A stretch of DNA of 64,000 bases from Odontocerum albicorne. Its lineage: Eukaryota; Arthropoda; Insecta; Trichoptera; Odontoceridae. Location of the stretch: positions 6,467,366-6,531,365 of the forward strand of contig OX463846.1 of assembly GCA_949825065.1 (NCBI GenBank), given 5' to 3'. A model generated the notes under the pieces. It was not told the DNA's origin, did no database searches, and saw only the letters and a program-made list of their open reading frames with translations. The position numbers and the translations under genes were made by a program. Positions 43,801 through 55,074 of the stretch are shown piece after piece (position 1 is the stretch's first letter; each line of letters begins with the position of its first letter).

Positions 43801-45000
43801 CTTATTTATTTATTTATTTAACACTTTTATTGCAAATACAATCTGGCGGGCGGGCTTATTGCCAGGCGACAATCTCCTCCAACCAACCAGACGGAAGTAA
43901 ATAAAGCAAGTTACGTGGTCGCATAAATCATTCAAATGAATATCCATCCCCACGAAATCCATAAACATATACGTGAGCACATACCCACGAACCACATTAA
44001 GACGGACATGCATCCGAACATTATTTTTCATATAAAGTGAGATATCATCAATCAAAAGGAAAGGAAGGTGGAGAGGAAAGGAAAATAAAAATCAGGAATG
44101 AAACACGTTATTTTACTGACTAGAAATTAAGAGTTTTTTCAGTCCCTTCTTAAAACATGCCAAGGACGGAGCGAGTCTTATGTTATGGCCTTTTGCAACG
44201 AAACAACTTTTAGAATTTCAACGTGTAGTTTTATTTATATGAAGGTTGAATTACATTGATGTATAATATTAACAGTATTATAATAAGGATGATGTTAATA
44301 TTTTAGCGGCTTTAAGAATAGTGATTCTGCCTCAGATATGACGTCCTATTTAAAGCAAAGATAACTATACCACGACCCTTCAATAGATTAAGAAGGAATT
44401 CGTCGAGCATGTTATGTTTGCTCTTTGAGGTCGAGTCGATATCGGTGATTTATCTCGTCTCCAGCTTACTCATTTAGTGATATATAATCTTATTGAATTT
44501 GGGCAGACGAGATGATAAACTTAACATAATACATCGAAGTTAAATTGACACTAATGTGATAGCGCTAATATTTATATGATCTAGTACATGGTTAGTATCG
44601 ATAAGCTTGACAAGGGTATAATATAACTTATAATATTTATTTGAATGTGGATAAGATAACATCGGTTTTGGTGATTATACCATGTTACAGATAATGATAT
44701 TTAACGGTTCTTAGATAAGCGGAACATTGGTTGCGTTGAGGGTGAATGTATAGATAAGATTAGCATGTGCTGGCAGTAGATACATGACACTTATATTAAT
44801 TTGTAACTGATTCCAGAGTCTCACTGCATAGACAGTAAAGAATGACGTAAAAAAAGAGGAGCAGTGAACTGGAAAGGCCAATAGACAATCTCTGTTTAAG
44901 CGTAGCGCTAATCCAGGATTGGAAAGACGCTGATAATTTTCGGCGAGATAAGAGGGGCGGCTTATCTTTATGAAAAAAAAAATGAGTTTAAGTATTGTTT
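43801..45000 (-). mobile_element. CR1/jockey-like LINE 3' end (copy D), split by a solo LTR
   Basis: 43801-44180 is the 3' UTR on the minus strand. After the LTR (44181-44789), the coding end resumes: the minus strand reads a block like SRPSYLAENYQRLSNPG (about 44905-44960), then FTVYAVRLWNQLQ (about 44795-44840). PYLAENYQRL..P.....R followed by F.V.AVRLWN.L is the usual end of this protein type. Confidence 0.85.
44181..44789. mobile_element. Solo LTR (copy 1)
   Basis: It starts TGTTATGGCCTTTTGCAACG and ends GTAGATACATGACA; CTTA precedes (44177-44180) and follows (44790-44793) it. Uninterrupted LINE copies read GAGTCTTATATTGGTTTGTA or similar at this point, so the empty site is known and the 4-bp duplication is certain. 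It aligns with 16511-17074. No internal region is present. Confidence 0.93.
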
Positions 45001-45569
45001 TACGTTTATATAGAACGAAAGTCTTTTTTGAAAACTGGAGAGGTTTTATTTAACAATCCCATAACATTTTGTCTTTAAAATACTGGAAACATTTAGCAGG
45101 TGTTGGAATACAAAATATTTGGGGAGATCTTGAACCAGTAAAGAAGAATAAACGAAGTACTGAACCAAATTACAAAAATCATCAGATTATTCGGTAATCC
45201 ACATACTCAATGAACTGGCACTAAAAAACTGGATGTTGAAGCCGTTAATCTAACCTTTTGCGCCTCCGTATAGATTTTTTATGCCTTTTTATGTGGGGAA
45301 GCAATCTCAGTTATCTAGTATATTTTTTTTTAAATTTCATAAACTAAAGAAAAATACTCTATTGATTTATTACAAGTATCCAAGAAGACTATTTTATTAC
45401 GAGTATCCAAGAACCAACTACATACAATTGATAATAATAATAATAAAATTGTAATTTATATAATGCCGTTTAGTGAACAGTATCTTACCAAGGGCGTTTC
45501 TATTCGGGATCCAAATCCACTTGTGTGGATTAGAGAAACATTTCAGAATAAAATCGCTGAAAATTTACC

Positions 45570-45780
45570 AAGAGCAGATGAATTACTCTCGCGCCGTAGA
45601 GTGAAACTTCTTAGCTCCTAGAAAAAACTGATTTTATGCATTGCTTTTTTTCCATTTTTAACGATTTTTATTATATTTTTTTTAGGATTAAGAAATGGTT
45701 ATGTGGAATTTAATTCCGGAAAATCTCTCTTAATTAAATAAAAAATGCTTATGTGGAATTTAATTCAACAAAATCTCTCT
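45570..45780 (+). repeat. Copy of the dispersed repeat at 7070-7235, with an internal duplication
   Basis: Blocks GCGCCGTAGAGTGAAACTTC, TTAGCTCCTAG, TTATGTGGAATTTAATTC match 7070-7235 inverted. The last 55 bp (TTATGTGGAATTTAATTC...AATCTCTCTTAATTAAATAA) occur twice in tandem (about 45698 and 45748). Confidence 0.7.
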
Positions 45781-46295
45781 TAATTAAATAAAAAAAAGTT
45801 TTTTATTTTTAATTATAATATTTTAATAATAAATAATAATGTTAATACAATAATAATATAATACACTTAAAAATATTAAACTTATATTTTTTATACTACA
45901 ATAATTATATTAATATTTTTATGTTAATATTAATTATTAAATTAATTACAATTTTTTTTTATATCATTAATATTATTACATTATACTATTAATTAATTTT
46001 ATTGTAATTAATTATAATTATTAATATCATAATAACATATGTTATGTCTATATTATTATTATTATGTATTGAATAAATACTGAAATAATTTAATATAAAA
46101 TAAAAATAATAATTATAAAAAACATTATTTTTTATAATAAATAATAATAATTTTAAATATAATATTATACATTTAATAATATTAAAATAATACTAATTAT
46201 TATTAATAAAAAATAATTATTAATATTATAACAATAAATAATAATTTATTAATAAATAAAATATTTAATTATCATAAATAATAATATAATACACC
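45781..46295. repeat. Almost pure A/T block
   Basis: About 500 bases consisting nearly only of A and T with ATTAATA/AATAATA motifs. It contains only scattered single G or C bases. Confidence 0.9.
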
Positions 46296-46299
46296 GTTT

Positions 46300-46835
46300 C
46301 ACTTTTCGTGACGTTCAGGCCAATTTGCTCTATCGTGCCTATAGAAGTTTCACTTCAAAAACTTTCTAAATCTTCTTATGCATGATCGAAACACATTCGG
46401 TTTAAGGTGGAGTGTAATAAAATGTTCGAAGATTAATTCTCCTAGATCAACAGTTCGCAAACCGAACCACAGTCTAGTGATACGTGGTCAAACAAGTGTC
46501 AATCACTAACAGCAACATGTTAAAGCCGGTTTGTACCAATCATTTTTATTCAGGTATCCTAGAGTCAGTATGTTAAATCAATAAAATGAATCGCTCCAGA
46601 AAACAAAATCTCGCTAGCCCTGGAACATCAGAAATACGAAATAATAGTTTGGTCATAAACTTTTTTTAGACTTAATCCTAAAATTATGCAAAAAATGTGC
46701 ATTTAACCTAAATAAGGTGTTATTTCCTATAAACTCGTATTTTCGTAAATTTTTGTTGTATACATAAACTTTCTAAACTCAAATTCTAAGGTTTGGCATA
46801 CTAATTACAGAATAAGTAAAGAGGGTAGGAATTTA
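46300..46835. other. A+T-rich stretch without a recognised gene
   Basis: No supported feature; 46335-46350 (GAAGTTTCACTTC) resembles the start of the neighbouring repeat. Confidence 0.4.
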
Positions 46836-46837
46836 TT

Positions 46838-47555
46838 TATTTAATAACAATTTACGGACTATTATAAAAAGATAACAAGAGTAATACGCAAATTAAAATG
46901 CTGAGTGTGCATAAATATAAATACAATTTGTTTTGAAAAATATAAACATTTACATGAATCATATACAAAAAAAGTGGTGAAAAGCAGCATTATACCACGA
47001 ACGTAGATACTATCCTCCACAGATAAAATACGAACCTGAGACAGGTCAGATGATCAAAAGCCCTAACATACAATAGGAAAGAAAACATGAATCATATACA
47101 AAAAAATATTAAAATGCAGTACGCACATGCATACCACTTGTCACATTTAAAACACTAACTTGAGACAGGTCATGGCTCAGGTAATCAAAGTTCCTAACAT
47201 ACAAAATAAGAAAAAAAAACAATGTAAGAAAATAATAACAAAAATATACATATGAATTATTATTACATTAATATGTTACACAAAAAATAAACGCATATCG
47301 AAACTTCAACATATTTCCAGAGATTCTAAAAATTTGAGGGAAACAAAGTCAACGAAAAGATAGAAAAAAATAAACGAAAGTTACGCCGTGGCGTCCGATC
47401 TGTGGTTTATTTAAACGAACTAAAACGCTATCTAAGAGAACTTTTAAAGGCATGAAGACTGTTACCAAATATTTCCAAGACTGTAGCATAGTTGTTACCC
47501 AATCGATGCAATCTGGGTACGGTAAAAGTCGAGTGTTATTTAGTTCTACAACACT
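46838..47555 (-). mobile_element. LINE 3' end of an unassigned family
   Basis: The minus strand reads STFTVPRLHRLGNNYATVLE followed by NSLHAFKSSLR and stop (about 47440-47545), like a LINE C-terminus ending in FK..L. The 3' UTR runs to an AAATAAATAAATT tail near 46850 and contains two diverged copies of a ~140-bp segment, each starting ATGAATCATATACAAAAAAA (about 46954 and 47089). Confidence 0.5.
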
Positions 47556-47649
47556 GGAACTTACATTTATTCATAGTTATATAAAGAAAAAATATTTTAC
47601 CCCAAGGTCCTAGATCATTCTCTGAATCCATTCCCCTACCGTTTTCTCT

Positions 47650-48175
47650 CTCTCTTAGTTTTAAAATTATTTATTGAATTTTATTCCATATTTGTATTTC
47701 TTCTTCTTCTTCTTCCGCCGTCTATCCACTGCTGGATGTAGGCCTCTTCTAAAACCTTCCACGCTTCCCTGTCTTGGGCTTTTTTCGGCCATTTTCTACC
47801 GGTGACAGGGATATTGTCGTCAGCCCACCTCTTCTGAGGCCGCTCCATTGGTCTTTTCGTATCCCACAGCCTCCATTTCAGGACTCTGTGTGCCCATCTT
47901 TCATTTTGTTGTCTTGCAACGTGACCCACCCACTGCCATTTCATGCCAGCAGCACGGTCCATTATGTCGACAACCCTAGTCCGTCGCCTGATTTCTTAAT
48001 TTCTGACTTTGTCTATCAGACTTATGCCCAACATTCGTCGTTCCATGGATCGTTGTGCGCATTTTAGTCTGTGAATGGTATTGACAGTTAATGTCATCGT
48101 TTTCAAGCCATACGTTAGCACAGGGAGGACGCATGCATCGAAGAATTGTCTTTTTTGTGCATTTCTTATACATTG
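47650..48175 (-). pseudogene. RTE-type LINE, C-terminus of ORF2
   Basis: One minus-strand frame runs from about 48173 to the stop at 47681 with a single in-frame stop near 48000. It reads CVLPVLTYGLKTMTLT near 48130, RRMLGISLIDKVRN near 48020, then KWQWVGHVARQQNERWAHRV, RPMERPQKRWADD and WKVLEEAYIQQWIDGG. This order matches the C-terminus of RTE-like endonuclease/reverse transcriptases common in insects. It is 5'-truncated at about 48175, and the conserved YADD core is missing. It ends in GAAGAAGAAGAA, giving the R-run in the protein. With only one stop it is among the younger LINE copies here. Confidence 0.85.
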
Positions 48176-48314
48176 TTAATATTAAAACAAGTTGTATTAT
48201 TTAGAAAAAAATAATAAATGTATCAAATAGCAATCATTCATGTATTCATCGTGCCGTGAAATAAATAACAAGTCAATTCTGATGGTATAGCTAAAAAGCC
48301 AAAAAAAAATTGAA

Positions 48315-48500
48315 TTTAAAGAGCGGCATGGTATCGGAATGACAGCCCCATAAATCCCAGGCCATAAATAAATCTGCTAGTCTCAGAGCCGGGTGCACAG
48401 TGCGATCCGCGCACAGTGGGTGAAATGCAACGCCTAACTGCAGCTTGCAGTCCGAATGCACTAGGTTTATATTCCGCTCCAACTGCACTACTTTTCCTGG
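48315..48500. other. G+C-rich unique island
   Basis: About 185 bases near 50% G+C in A+T-rich DNA, including CAGAGCCGGGTGCACAGTGC and a second GCGCACAGTGGG. No long open frame, no repeat partner in the window. It could be a regulatory element or a non-coding exon. Confidence 0.3.
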
Positions 48501-48569
48501 ATTGTATTCAACTTTAAGATGGAAAACGAGTGAACCAAGATTTATTTTTCTGAAATATATTTTTTTTCG

Positions 48570-49560
48570 TTAGCTCGTGTATTCTTTATTCTAATTTATC
48601 AGCATTGTGTTCAAAGGGTTGAAATGTTATTTATTTAACTCGTATATTATTTAACTCCAAGAATATTACGGGTTGGTATTACGTACAAAAGTTTCAATAA
48701 TTTATTTATTGATTTAGTTCGTATTGATTTAGTTCGTATATTTTTTACCTCCAAGAAGAACACGGGTTGGTTATGTGTTCAAAAGGTCGAAATATTTATT
48801 TATTTAACTCGTATATTATTTCACTCCAAGAAGATTACGGGTTGGTATTACGTACAAAAGTTTCAATTATTTATTTATTGATTTAGTTCGTATTGATTTA
48901 GTTCGTATATTTTTTACCTCCAAGAAGAACACGGATTGGTTTTCGGTTTAAAAGGACGAAATATTTATTTCTTTAACTCGTGTATTCTTCAACTTCAAGA
49001 AGAGTACGGGTTGGTGTTATGTACAAAAGTTTTAATTATTTAGTTCGTTTATTTTGTACCTCGAAGAAGAATACGGGTTAGTATTCTGTACAAAAGGTCG
49101 ATACATGTATTTATTTAGCTAGTGTATTCTTTATCTCAAAGAAGTTACTGGGTTATGCTGTGCAAATGTCGAAATATTGATTTAAATAACTCGTGTTTTC
49201 TTTGCCTCCAAGAAGTTACCGGGTTGGCATCCTGTACAAAATGTCAAACTATATATTAATTGAGCTCGTATATTGTTTATTTTTAACGAGTTAATGAGTC
49301 AGCCCTCTACCAAATACAAAAGGTCAAACTGTTTATTTATTTAACTTGTGTATTATCTACCTTCAAGAATGTTTAAAAGGTTAATTTTTTTATTTCTTCA
49401 TAAAAATCATGTTCTCCTTATTTTCAAGAAGTAACCGAGTTGGCATTCTGTACAAAATCATTTATTTATTAAGCTAGTACTATATATTCATCAACTCCAA
49501 GAAGATAACGGGGTGGCATTATGTACAAAATGTTAAAATATTTATTAATATATAGTAGTT
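48570..49560. repeat. Old, diverged tandem array, about 13 units of 65-95 bp
   Basis: Each unit contains an AACTCGTRTATT-like block, then CTCCAAGAAGA..ACGGGTTGG and GTACAAAAGGTCGAAATATT, then TTATTTATTTA. Blocks start near 48571, 48637, 48716, 48806, 48900, 48977, 49042, 49117, 49187, 49263, 49342, 49405 and 49472. Divergence increases to the right. Two neighbouring units (48637-48740 and 48806-48905) match more closely, indicating a later duplication. Confidence 0.85.
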
Positions 49561-49564
49561 AGTA

Positions 49565-50250
49565 TATCGTAATAAAATATAATATTCGTTTACATTAAAG
49601 TTCAAACGATTAACGACTGATCCCTATACAAAAATAATAGAACTAGAGGAAAATAAATACTTTTAGAACTGAAGGAATGAAACTAAGAGAAAACTCATAT
49701 TTTTTTACAATTTTTTTTGTTGATAAACGTTGCGTTATTTTAAAGAATAATGCAACAACCGAAAAAGTAAAAAAGAACCTTTTTTTTTAATAATTTGGAA
49801 AAAAAACAATTGAGTTTATATTTATTTAAAATGTGTTCTATTATTTTGATTGAAATTCATTATATGTTATGCATTATTGAACCTTGCAACGGACTCAATA
49901 TATTGCATAAAATACTGCATTGAAATTCATCCGCAAAAATGTAAAATATGTAACCCTTTAAAAACACGAAACGGCGCTTGCTTCAGTAGTTTATATTCGT
50001 TTTTTTTTTAAGTAAATTAAACGAAACTTCCGAGTTTTACTTTGTGACACAGCAGTTTATTCAATTTTGAAAGAATACATGAAACAGGAAAGCACGAATT
50101 AGAGAAATTAGGTTCCATATAATTCATCGAATTACTTCAAATTGAAAAACATTCTAAAATATATATTTCGAGTCTTTCATGGTTATTCGTGTAAGTTGTT
50201 TAAGGTCTTTCAGAGTAATGTACTACGTAATTTGACATATGGTGATATGG
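49565..50250. other. A+T-rich stretch without a recognised gene
   Basis: No supported feature. Confidence 0.5.
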
Positions 50251-50251
50251 T

Positions 50252-50345
50252 ATTAGAGAAAAAACCAGACCGATAGTAGAACCGCCAGAAATCAAACCTG
50301 GGATGCCCGCTCGCTTAGCATTTATTTTTATCACCGGATCATGGT
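50252..50345 (-). mobile_element. tRNA-derived SINE head
   Basis: The minus strand reads ATGATCCGGTGATAAAAATA, AATGCTAAGCGAGCGGGCAT and CCCAGGTTTGATTTCTGGCG; the B-box GGTTTGATTTC is at 50287-50297. Confidence 0.55.
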
Positions 50346-50349
50346 TGTC

Positions 50350-51480
50350 GATCATTTTGTACTTAGAAACAGAAGAGGAACTGCTGACAACTATTAACAT
50401 TGGCAATATTGTGGTGAATATAAATGGCGAGTAAAGGAAAGGACATATTGAACATGACATTATCCTTGATAGCTTATACAACCGATTCTTAAAATAACTG
50501 GGGGCGTTAGATGTAAAACCACTATCATGATCACAATTTCGAATAGAATTTTGAACAAAAGAACAAACGGTTTTTGAATAAAATTTCGTTATATAATATT
50601 ATATAATATGTCATATAATATCACATAAATCAACTTTATAATAAAACGAATAAAATAAAATAATCCGTTTTATATGTGAACTTAGTATAAAACGCTGCGT
50701 TTGTGTTTGCCCCATAGAGTGCTAAATTCAAGGGGATATCCCGCCCTACAAAGCCCTGTAGTGCACCCGTACCAAGCCATACCACAGTTTCCCGGACTTC
50801 TCGGTGAATTATTTCTCTTATCCTCAAAGAGTTTCTTTTGGGAAATAAAATTCCGAGGAGCAGAAAAGGAAAGAAATTTGTGGAAGTTGAAAGTTTGTAC
50901 TGGCTACTGGGCTGATTGTTTTTGTGGCGATGGATTTTTCTGGACTCATTATTTGACTTTGTATCGTCAATTTTGTAATTGTAACGAGTACATGAAATTC
51001 TTTAGAATTTGCTGAGGATAGAAATTAAATTGTTGAATGACTTTTTTTTAGGAATAAATGGCTTTATGTATAGTGGTTATATTCTTAATGTTAGTATTTA
51101 ACGAAGAGAATATTTTGTTTTATTTATTTTTATTCAAACCCTGCCTATTACCACTATTTCCGTGAAGAGTAAGATATACTCCTGTCTTCCAATCCAGGGA
51201 TTATCGGTGTAATTCCTGCTGGTACCTAATTAAAAAAATACATATTTTTAGTTCTCTTATCTAGTTAAAAATATTCAGTCTCCGGTCATGTATTTTCGCT
51301 TTGTTCAAGTGAGATTGTTTATTGGTTTACCACTCTCGTTTTAAGAGCTTATTTACCGCTCTCGTTTTTTATATCACCTTTACTACCCATATCCCTTCCA
51401 ACTGACCAAGATTATGCGCAAGTAGCCTAAGTATAAACCATTTAATGAACTGAACCCCTAGCTTGAGAATAATAATGTAG
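50350..51480. other. Stretch without a supported gene
   Basis: The overlapping ORFs 50701-51015 (plus) and 50636-50827 (minus) share a G+C-richer piece at 50690-50830; neither has a recognisable domain. A degraded SINE-like segment is at about 51150-51290. Confidence 0.35.
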
Positions 51481-51489
51481 GGATAATTT

Positions 51490-51560
51490 ATATAACGTTG
51501 TTTAGATAGCAACTCCTCTCATAGGCACTCTTCTTCGGAATTCGAATCCACTATTATTGA
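51490..51560 (+). mobile_element. tRNA-derived SINE head, degraded
   Basis: The block CAACTCCTCTCATAGGCACT is followed by a B-box-like AATTCGAATCC at 51539-51549. The family assignment rests on these two blocks. Confidence 0.4.
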
Positions 51561-51617
51561 AATATCTAAAAAAAATACTAAAAAATAATAATAAAAAATG
51601 GTGAAAGACTGTTAACA

Positions 51618-52490
51618 CTAAGAACGTGATGGCGGCCATTAAATGCAGATAGGTTTCTTACCAAAGAGAGTTGATAGGAAGAACGTGATGGCGGCCATTA
51701 AATACAGACAGGCTTCTTACCAAAGAGTGTTGATAAGAAGAACGTGATGGCGGCCATGAAATACAGACATGCTTCTTACCAAAGATTGTTGATAAAAAGA
51801 ACGTGATGGCGGCCCTTAAATACAGACAGGCTTCTTACCAAAGAGTGTTGATAGGAAAAACGTGATGGCGGCCATTAAATACAGACATGCTTCTTACCAA
51901 AGATTGTTGATAAGAAGAACGTGATGGCGGCCGTTAAATACAGACAGGCTTCTTACCAATGAGTGTTGATAAGAAGAACGTGATGGCGGCCATTAAATAC
52001 AGACATGCTTCTTACCAAAGATTGTTGACAAGAAGAACGTGATGGCGGCCGTTAAATACAGACAGGCTTCTTACCAATGAGTGTTGTCTAGAAGAACGTG
52101 ATGGCGGCAATTAAATACAGACATGCTTCTTACCAAAGATTGTTGACAAGAAGAACGTGATGGCGGCCGTTAAATACAGACAGGCTTCTTACCAATGAGT
52201 GTTGATAAGAAGAACGTGATGGTGGTCATTAAATACAGACATGCTTCTTACCAAAGATTGTTGATAAGAAGAACGTGATGGCGGCCGTTAAATACAGACA
52301 GGCTTCTTACCAATGAGTGTTGATAAGAAGAACGTGATGGCGGCCATTAAATACAGACATGCTTCTTACCAAAGATTGTTGACAAGAAGAACGTGATGGC
52401 GGCCGTTAAATACAGACATGCTTCTTACCAAAGATTGTTGATAGGAAGAACGTGATGGCGACAGACAGGGTTCGTGCATTAAATACAGAC
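51618..52490. repeat. 59-bp satellite, about 14 units, dimeric order
   Basis: AACGTGATGGCGGCC landmarks recur every 59 bases from 51623 to 52449. From the second to the thirteenth unit two types alternate: one with CAGACAGGCTTCTTACCAA and GAGTGTTG, the other with CAGACATGCTTCTTACCAAA and GATTGTTG. The later unit of amplification was therefore a 118-bp dimer. The last copy breaks into ACAGACAGGGTTCGTGCATT. Confidence 0.95.
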
Positions 52491-52499
52491 GGGGTTCGT

Positions 52500-54200
52500 A
52501 CAAACTAGGCAATGTAGGTCGTTGTTTTTACAAGTTTTTATTAGATTTAAAACAATGTTTTGATATTTTGGTTAAAAATATCTTTAATCTTGAAAATTTT
52601 CAATGTAATATTTAACTGTGGACTTGACCAATTTTTAATAAAATATTGATCTGTATGTACGTATAATATATTCTTTACAAGAATAATTTTCAATCTAATA
52701 TTTCACTGTTTATACTCGTTTAATATTTTATTTAAAAGAACAATTTTCAATTAAAAATTCCACTGTGAGTAAAATATACTTCTTACAAGAACAGTTTTAA
52801 TTTTAAAAAATCACGGTAGGTATAAATTATTCTTTACATGAACAATTTGCAATTCAATATTTGACTGTTGATATGATAATATATTCTTTACAAGAACTTT
52901 TAAAAATGTTAATGATACATTACACTGAAGATATAAAACTGTTCGAAAATAGTATTCTGTACTAAAACAATAAAGCACAGTGTACTTTTTGGAATCAAAA
53001 AGAAAGATTAGCAAAAGTAAAAAAAACGTAAGTTTACTTATTTAAAGCTATTACTTTACGATTCCCATAAATTGCATCGAATTTAATTACGAAGTTTTTC
53101 CAAGTCTCGGATAATTGAAGTATTGATGCCACAGACGATAATTGGAGTATTGAAGTAGCCTTAATATGAGCTCTCCAGCATTATTATTCTCTTTTAATTT
53201 ATCTAAAGGCAGTATCTATTAATTTACAGTAAATTATAAGAAAATAAAATCTCTCCGAGTTTAAGAAACGTCGTTTTTTTATTACTGGCGTATGATGAAT
53301 GCTACATCTAAATTCAATCCATACCACACACCGTTCGCAAAGTCATTCAAAAGAGGGAAAATTCTTTTACAGCGTTGGGTAAACGATAAAAACAAATAAA
53401 TAAATAAAAATATCGGTATGCCCAGCAATAACCCGCTGGAGTAAATTCACACATCAGCGCCCCATTGGGGTTTGATGCTAAGGTGAGTTATGATTTTTCT
53501 CGCTGTTAGAATTGGCAGTTATGGCATTCTCGTCGGCGCGGAGGCCGAATGATCGATGGACGAAAAAACCTTTGCAGATCGCCGCCAGTGCCGGGAGAAT
53601 TTTTTTTAAATACGCTCTTAAACGCAATTATTCTTAAATATTTTATTTTTTTTAGTAATTAAATAATATTTATTTCATCAACAAATATTTTTACATCGTT
53701 TTGCTAGGTTGATTCTCAAGTCTGAATTTATCTTTATAGTAAATATCAACTCATTTTAATGAAGAAAAAAGTATTAAAACTTTAATTTTGTACGAGTTTT
53801 AGCGTAACTAGGAAAGTTTTCATTATATTTGTTAAATGTTAGGAGCGTTTGAGATGTCATTTTGAATACACATCACGAAATTTTAAGATTAGAAATAAGT
53901 ATTTAGTATTTAAGTCGGACTATGAATTCGGACTGTAGTGCAAAAATAACAAGTTTGAATAATTGTATTATACTTAAGTTATATACAGTATTACCAGGTG
54001 GGTTAACCAAAAAAATGTTTGTAAAAGAGGTGAAAAGGGAAACCAGATTGATACCCTTATAAAATATAAAATTTTCAATTTTCTTCTTTCTTTTTTATGT
54101 AGTTTAGTTGGCATATGTTTCTGGGATTGTAGGGAGGAAAAAATATTTGAATTTGCTTGTCAAAATTTAATTTTTTAGATACTATCAAAATAAATAAATA
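52500..54200. other. A+T-rich stretch with one G+C-rich island
   Basis: 52540-52880 shows degenerate repetition of TTTACAAGAACAATTTTCAATTTAATATT-like blocks (about five). A G+C-rich island lies at 53440-53605 (TCGGCGCGGAGGCCGAATGA and CAGATCGCCGCCAGTGCC), with an AAGGTGAGT donor-like site near 53482. No gene supported. Confidence 0.4.
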
Positions 54201-54204
54201 ATTT

Positions 54205-54657
54205 AAATGCTATTGGAAGCTAGTCGCTACTCTGGGGGCTTACGAGAGTAAATCCGATCTACCCTTCCGTTATAATAAGCACAGGCTCCCGAAGCATTAT
54301 CTATTGCCTGGCTTGTCCACCTACAGTATTAGCTGTGACGACCAAGGTCTGAGTGAATGTGATGGAATACAAGTAGCCTGAACGAGTGGACTTGTTCTTG
54401 CTAAATAATTAGTTGTGAGAATTGTTATCTAGTTATAAGTAGTATGTATGTGTTAATTATTTCTAATAATCCATATATTAAGATTATAAAAATATAAATA
54501 AAATGACATGTAGAAAAATAAAATTAAGTAAGTTCGTGAATTATAATATATTATTAAGATTAGTTAAGTAATAAAAGTGTACATATGTTAGGTATAGCCT
54601 TAACAAATATTTGTACCATATACTAACATACTTCGTTTAATAATAATAATAATAAAA
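54205..54657 (+). mobile_element. jockey-like LINE 3' end
   Basis: GGCTTACGAGAGTAAATCCG and CACAGGCTCCCGAAGCATTA match the coding end of the minus copy at 58119-58220 (YESKSDLPFRYKH), frameshifted here. The 3' UTR follows and ends with TAATAATAATAATAA at about 54640. Confidence 0.75.
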
Positions 54658-54829
54658 AGAATCATATACTTGTAAAACTTTTGTAAAAGGAAGCTTATTT
54701 GTGAAAGTAAAATAAATCTCAAACAATTTCTTTTCCTCATTGTAATTGTGTTAAATTGTATTTGCCCGACTTTATGATGCAGTCGTCTTTTATTACGTTT
54801 CACATTCATGCTCGCATAATAAATTTATG

Positions 54830-55070
54830 ATGTCAGTTTTTCATCACCTATTCATTCAATATGTCCAAAACATCTCAACGTGCTCTTTTTACCCTACTTA
54901 ATAACATACATAGGTTTTTTATTCAACTTCATTCTTTTTTTTAAATTCGGTCTCATTAATTCTTCTCAGTGCACGCATTTCTACCGCGTTTATTAGGCTC
55001 ATTCATTTTCCATATCCACGTTTCACTATTTTACACTATTGATGTTGAGAGTGAAACGCAGACAGCAACT
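54830..55070 (-). pseudogene. Decayed non-LTR retrotransposon fragment
   Basis: The minus strand reads SETWIWK near 55045, then AVEMRALRRINET near 54975, and HVEMFWTY near 54890. This is the order of the thumb and RWFGH regions of the same LINE type as 41386. Confidence 0.5.
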
Positions 55071-55074
55071 TATT

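Noticed and set aside
47774..48067. 97-aa plus-strand ORF
   Set aside because: Antisense shadow of the RTE-type LINE frame at 47650-48175.
50701..51015. 104-aa plus-strand ORF and overlapping 63-aa minus ORF
   Set aside because: Neither resembles a known family and they exclude each other; kept only as a note in the stretch description.
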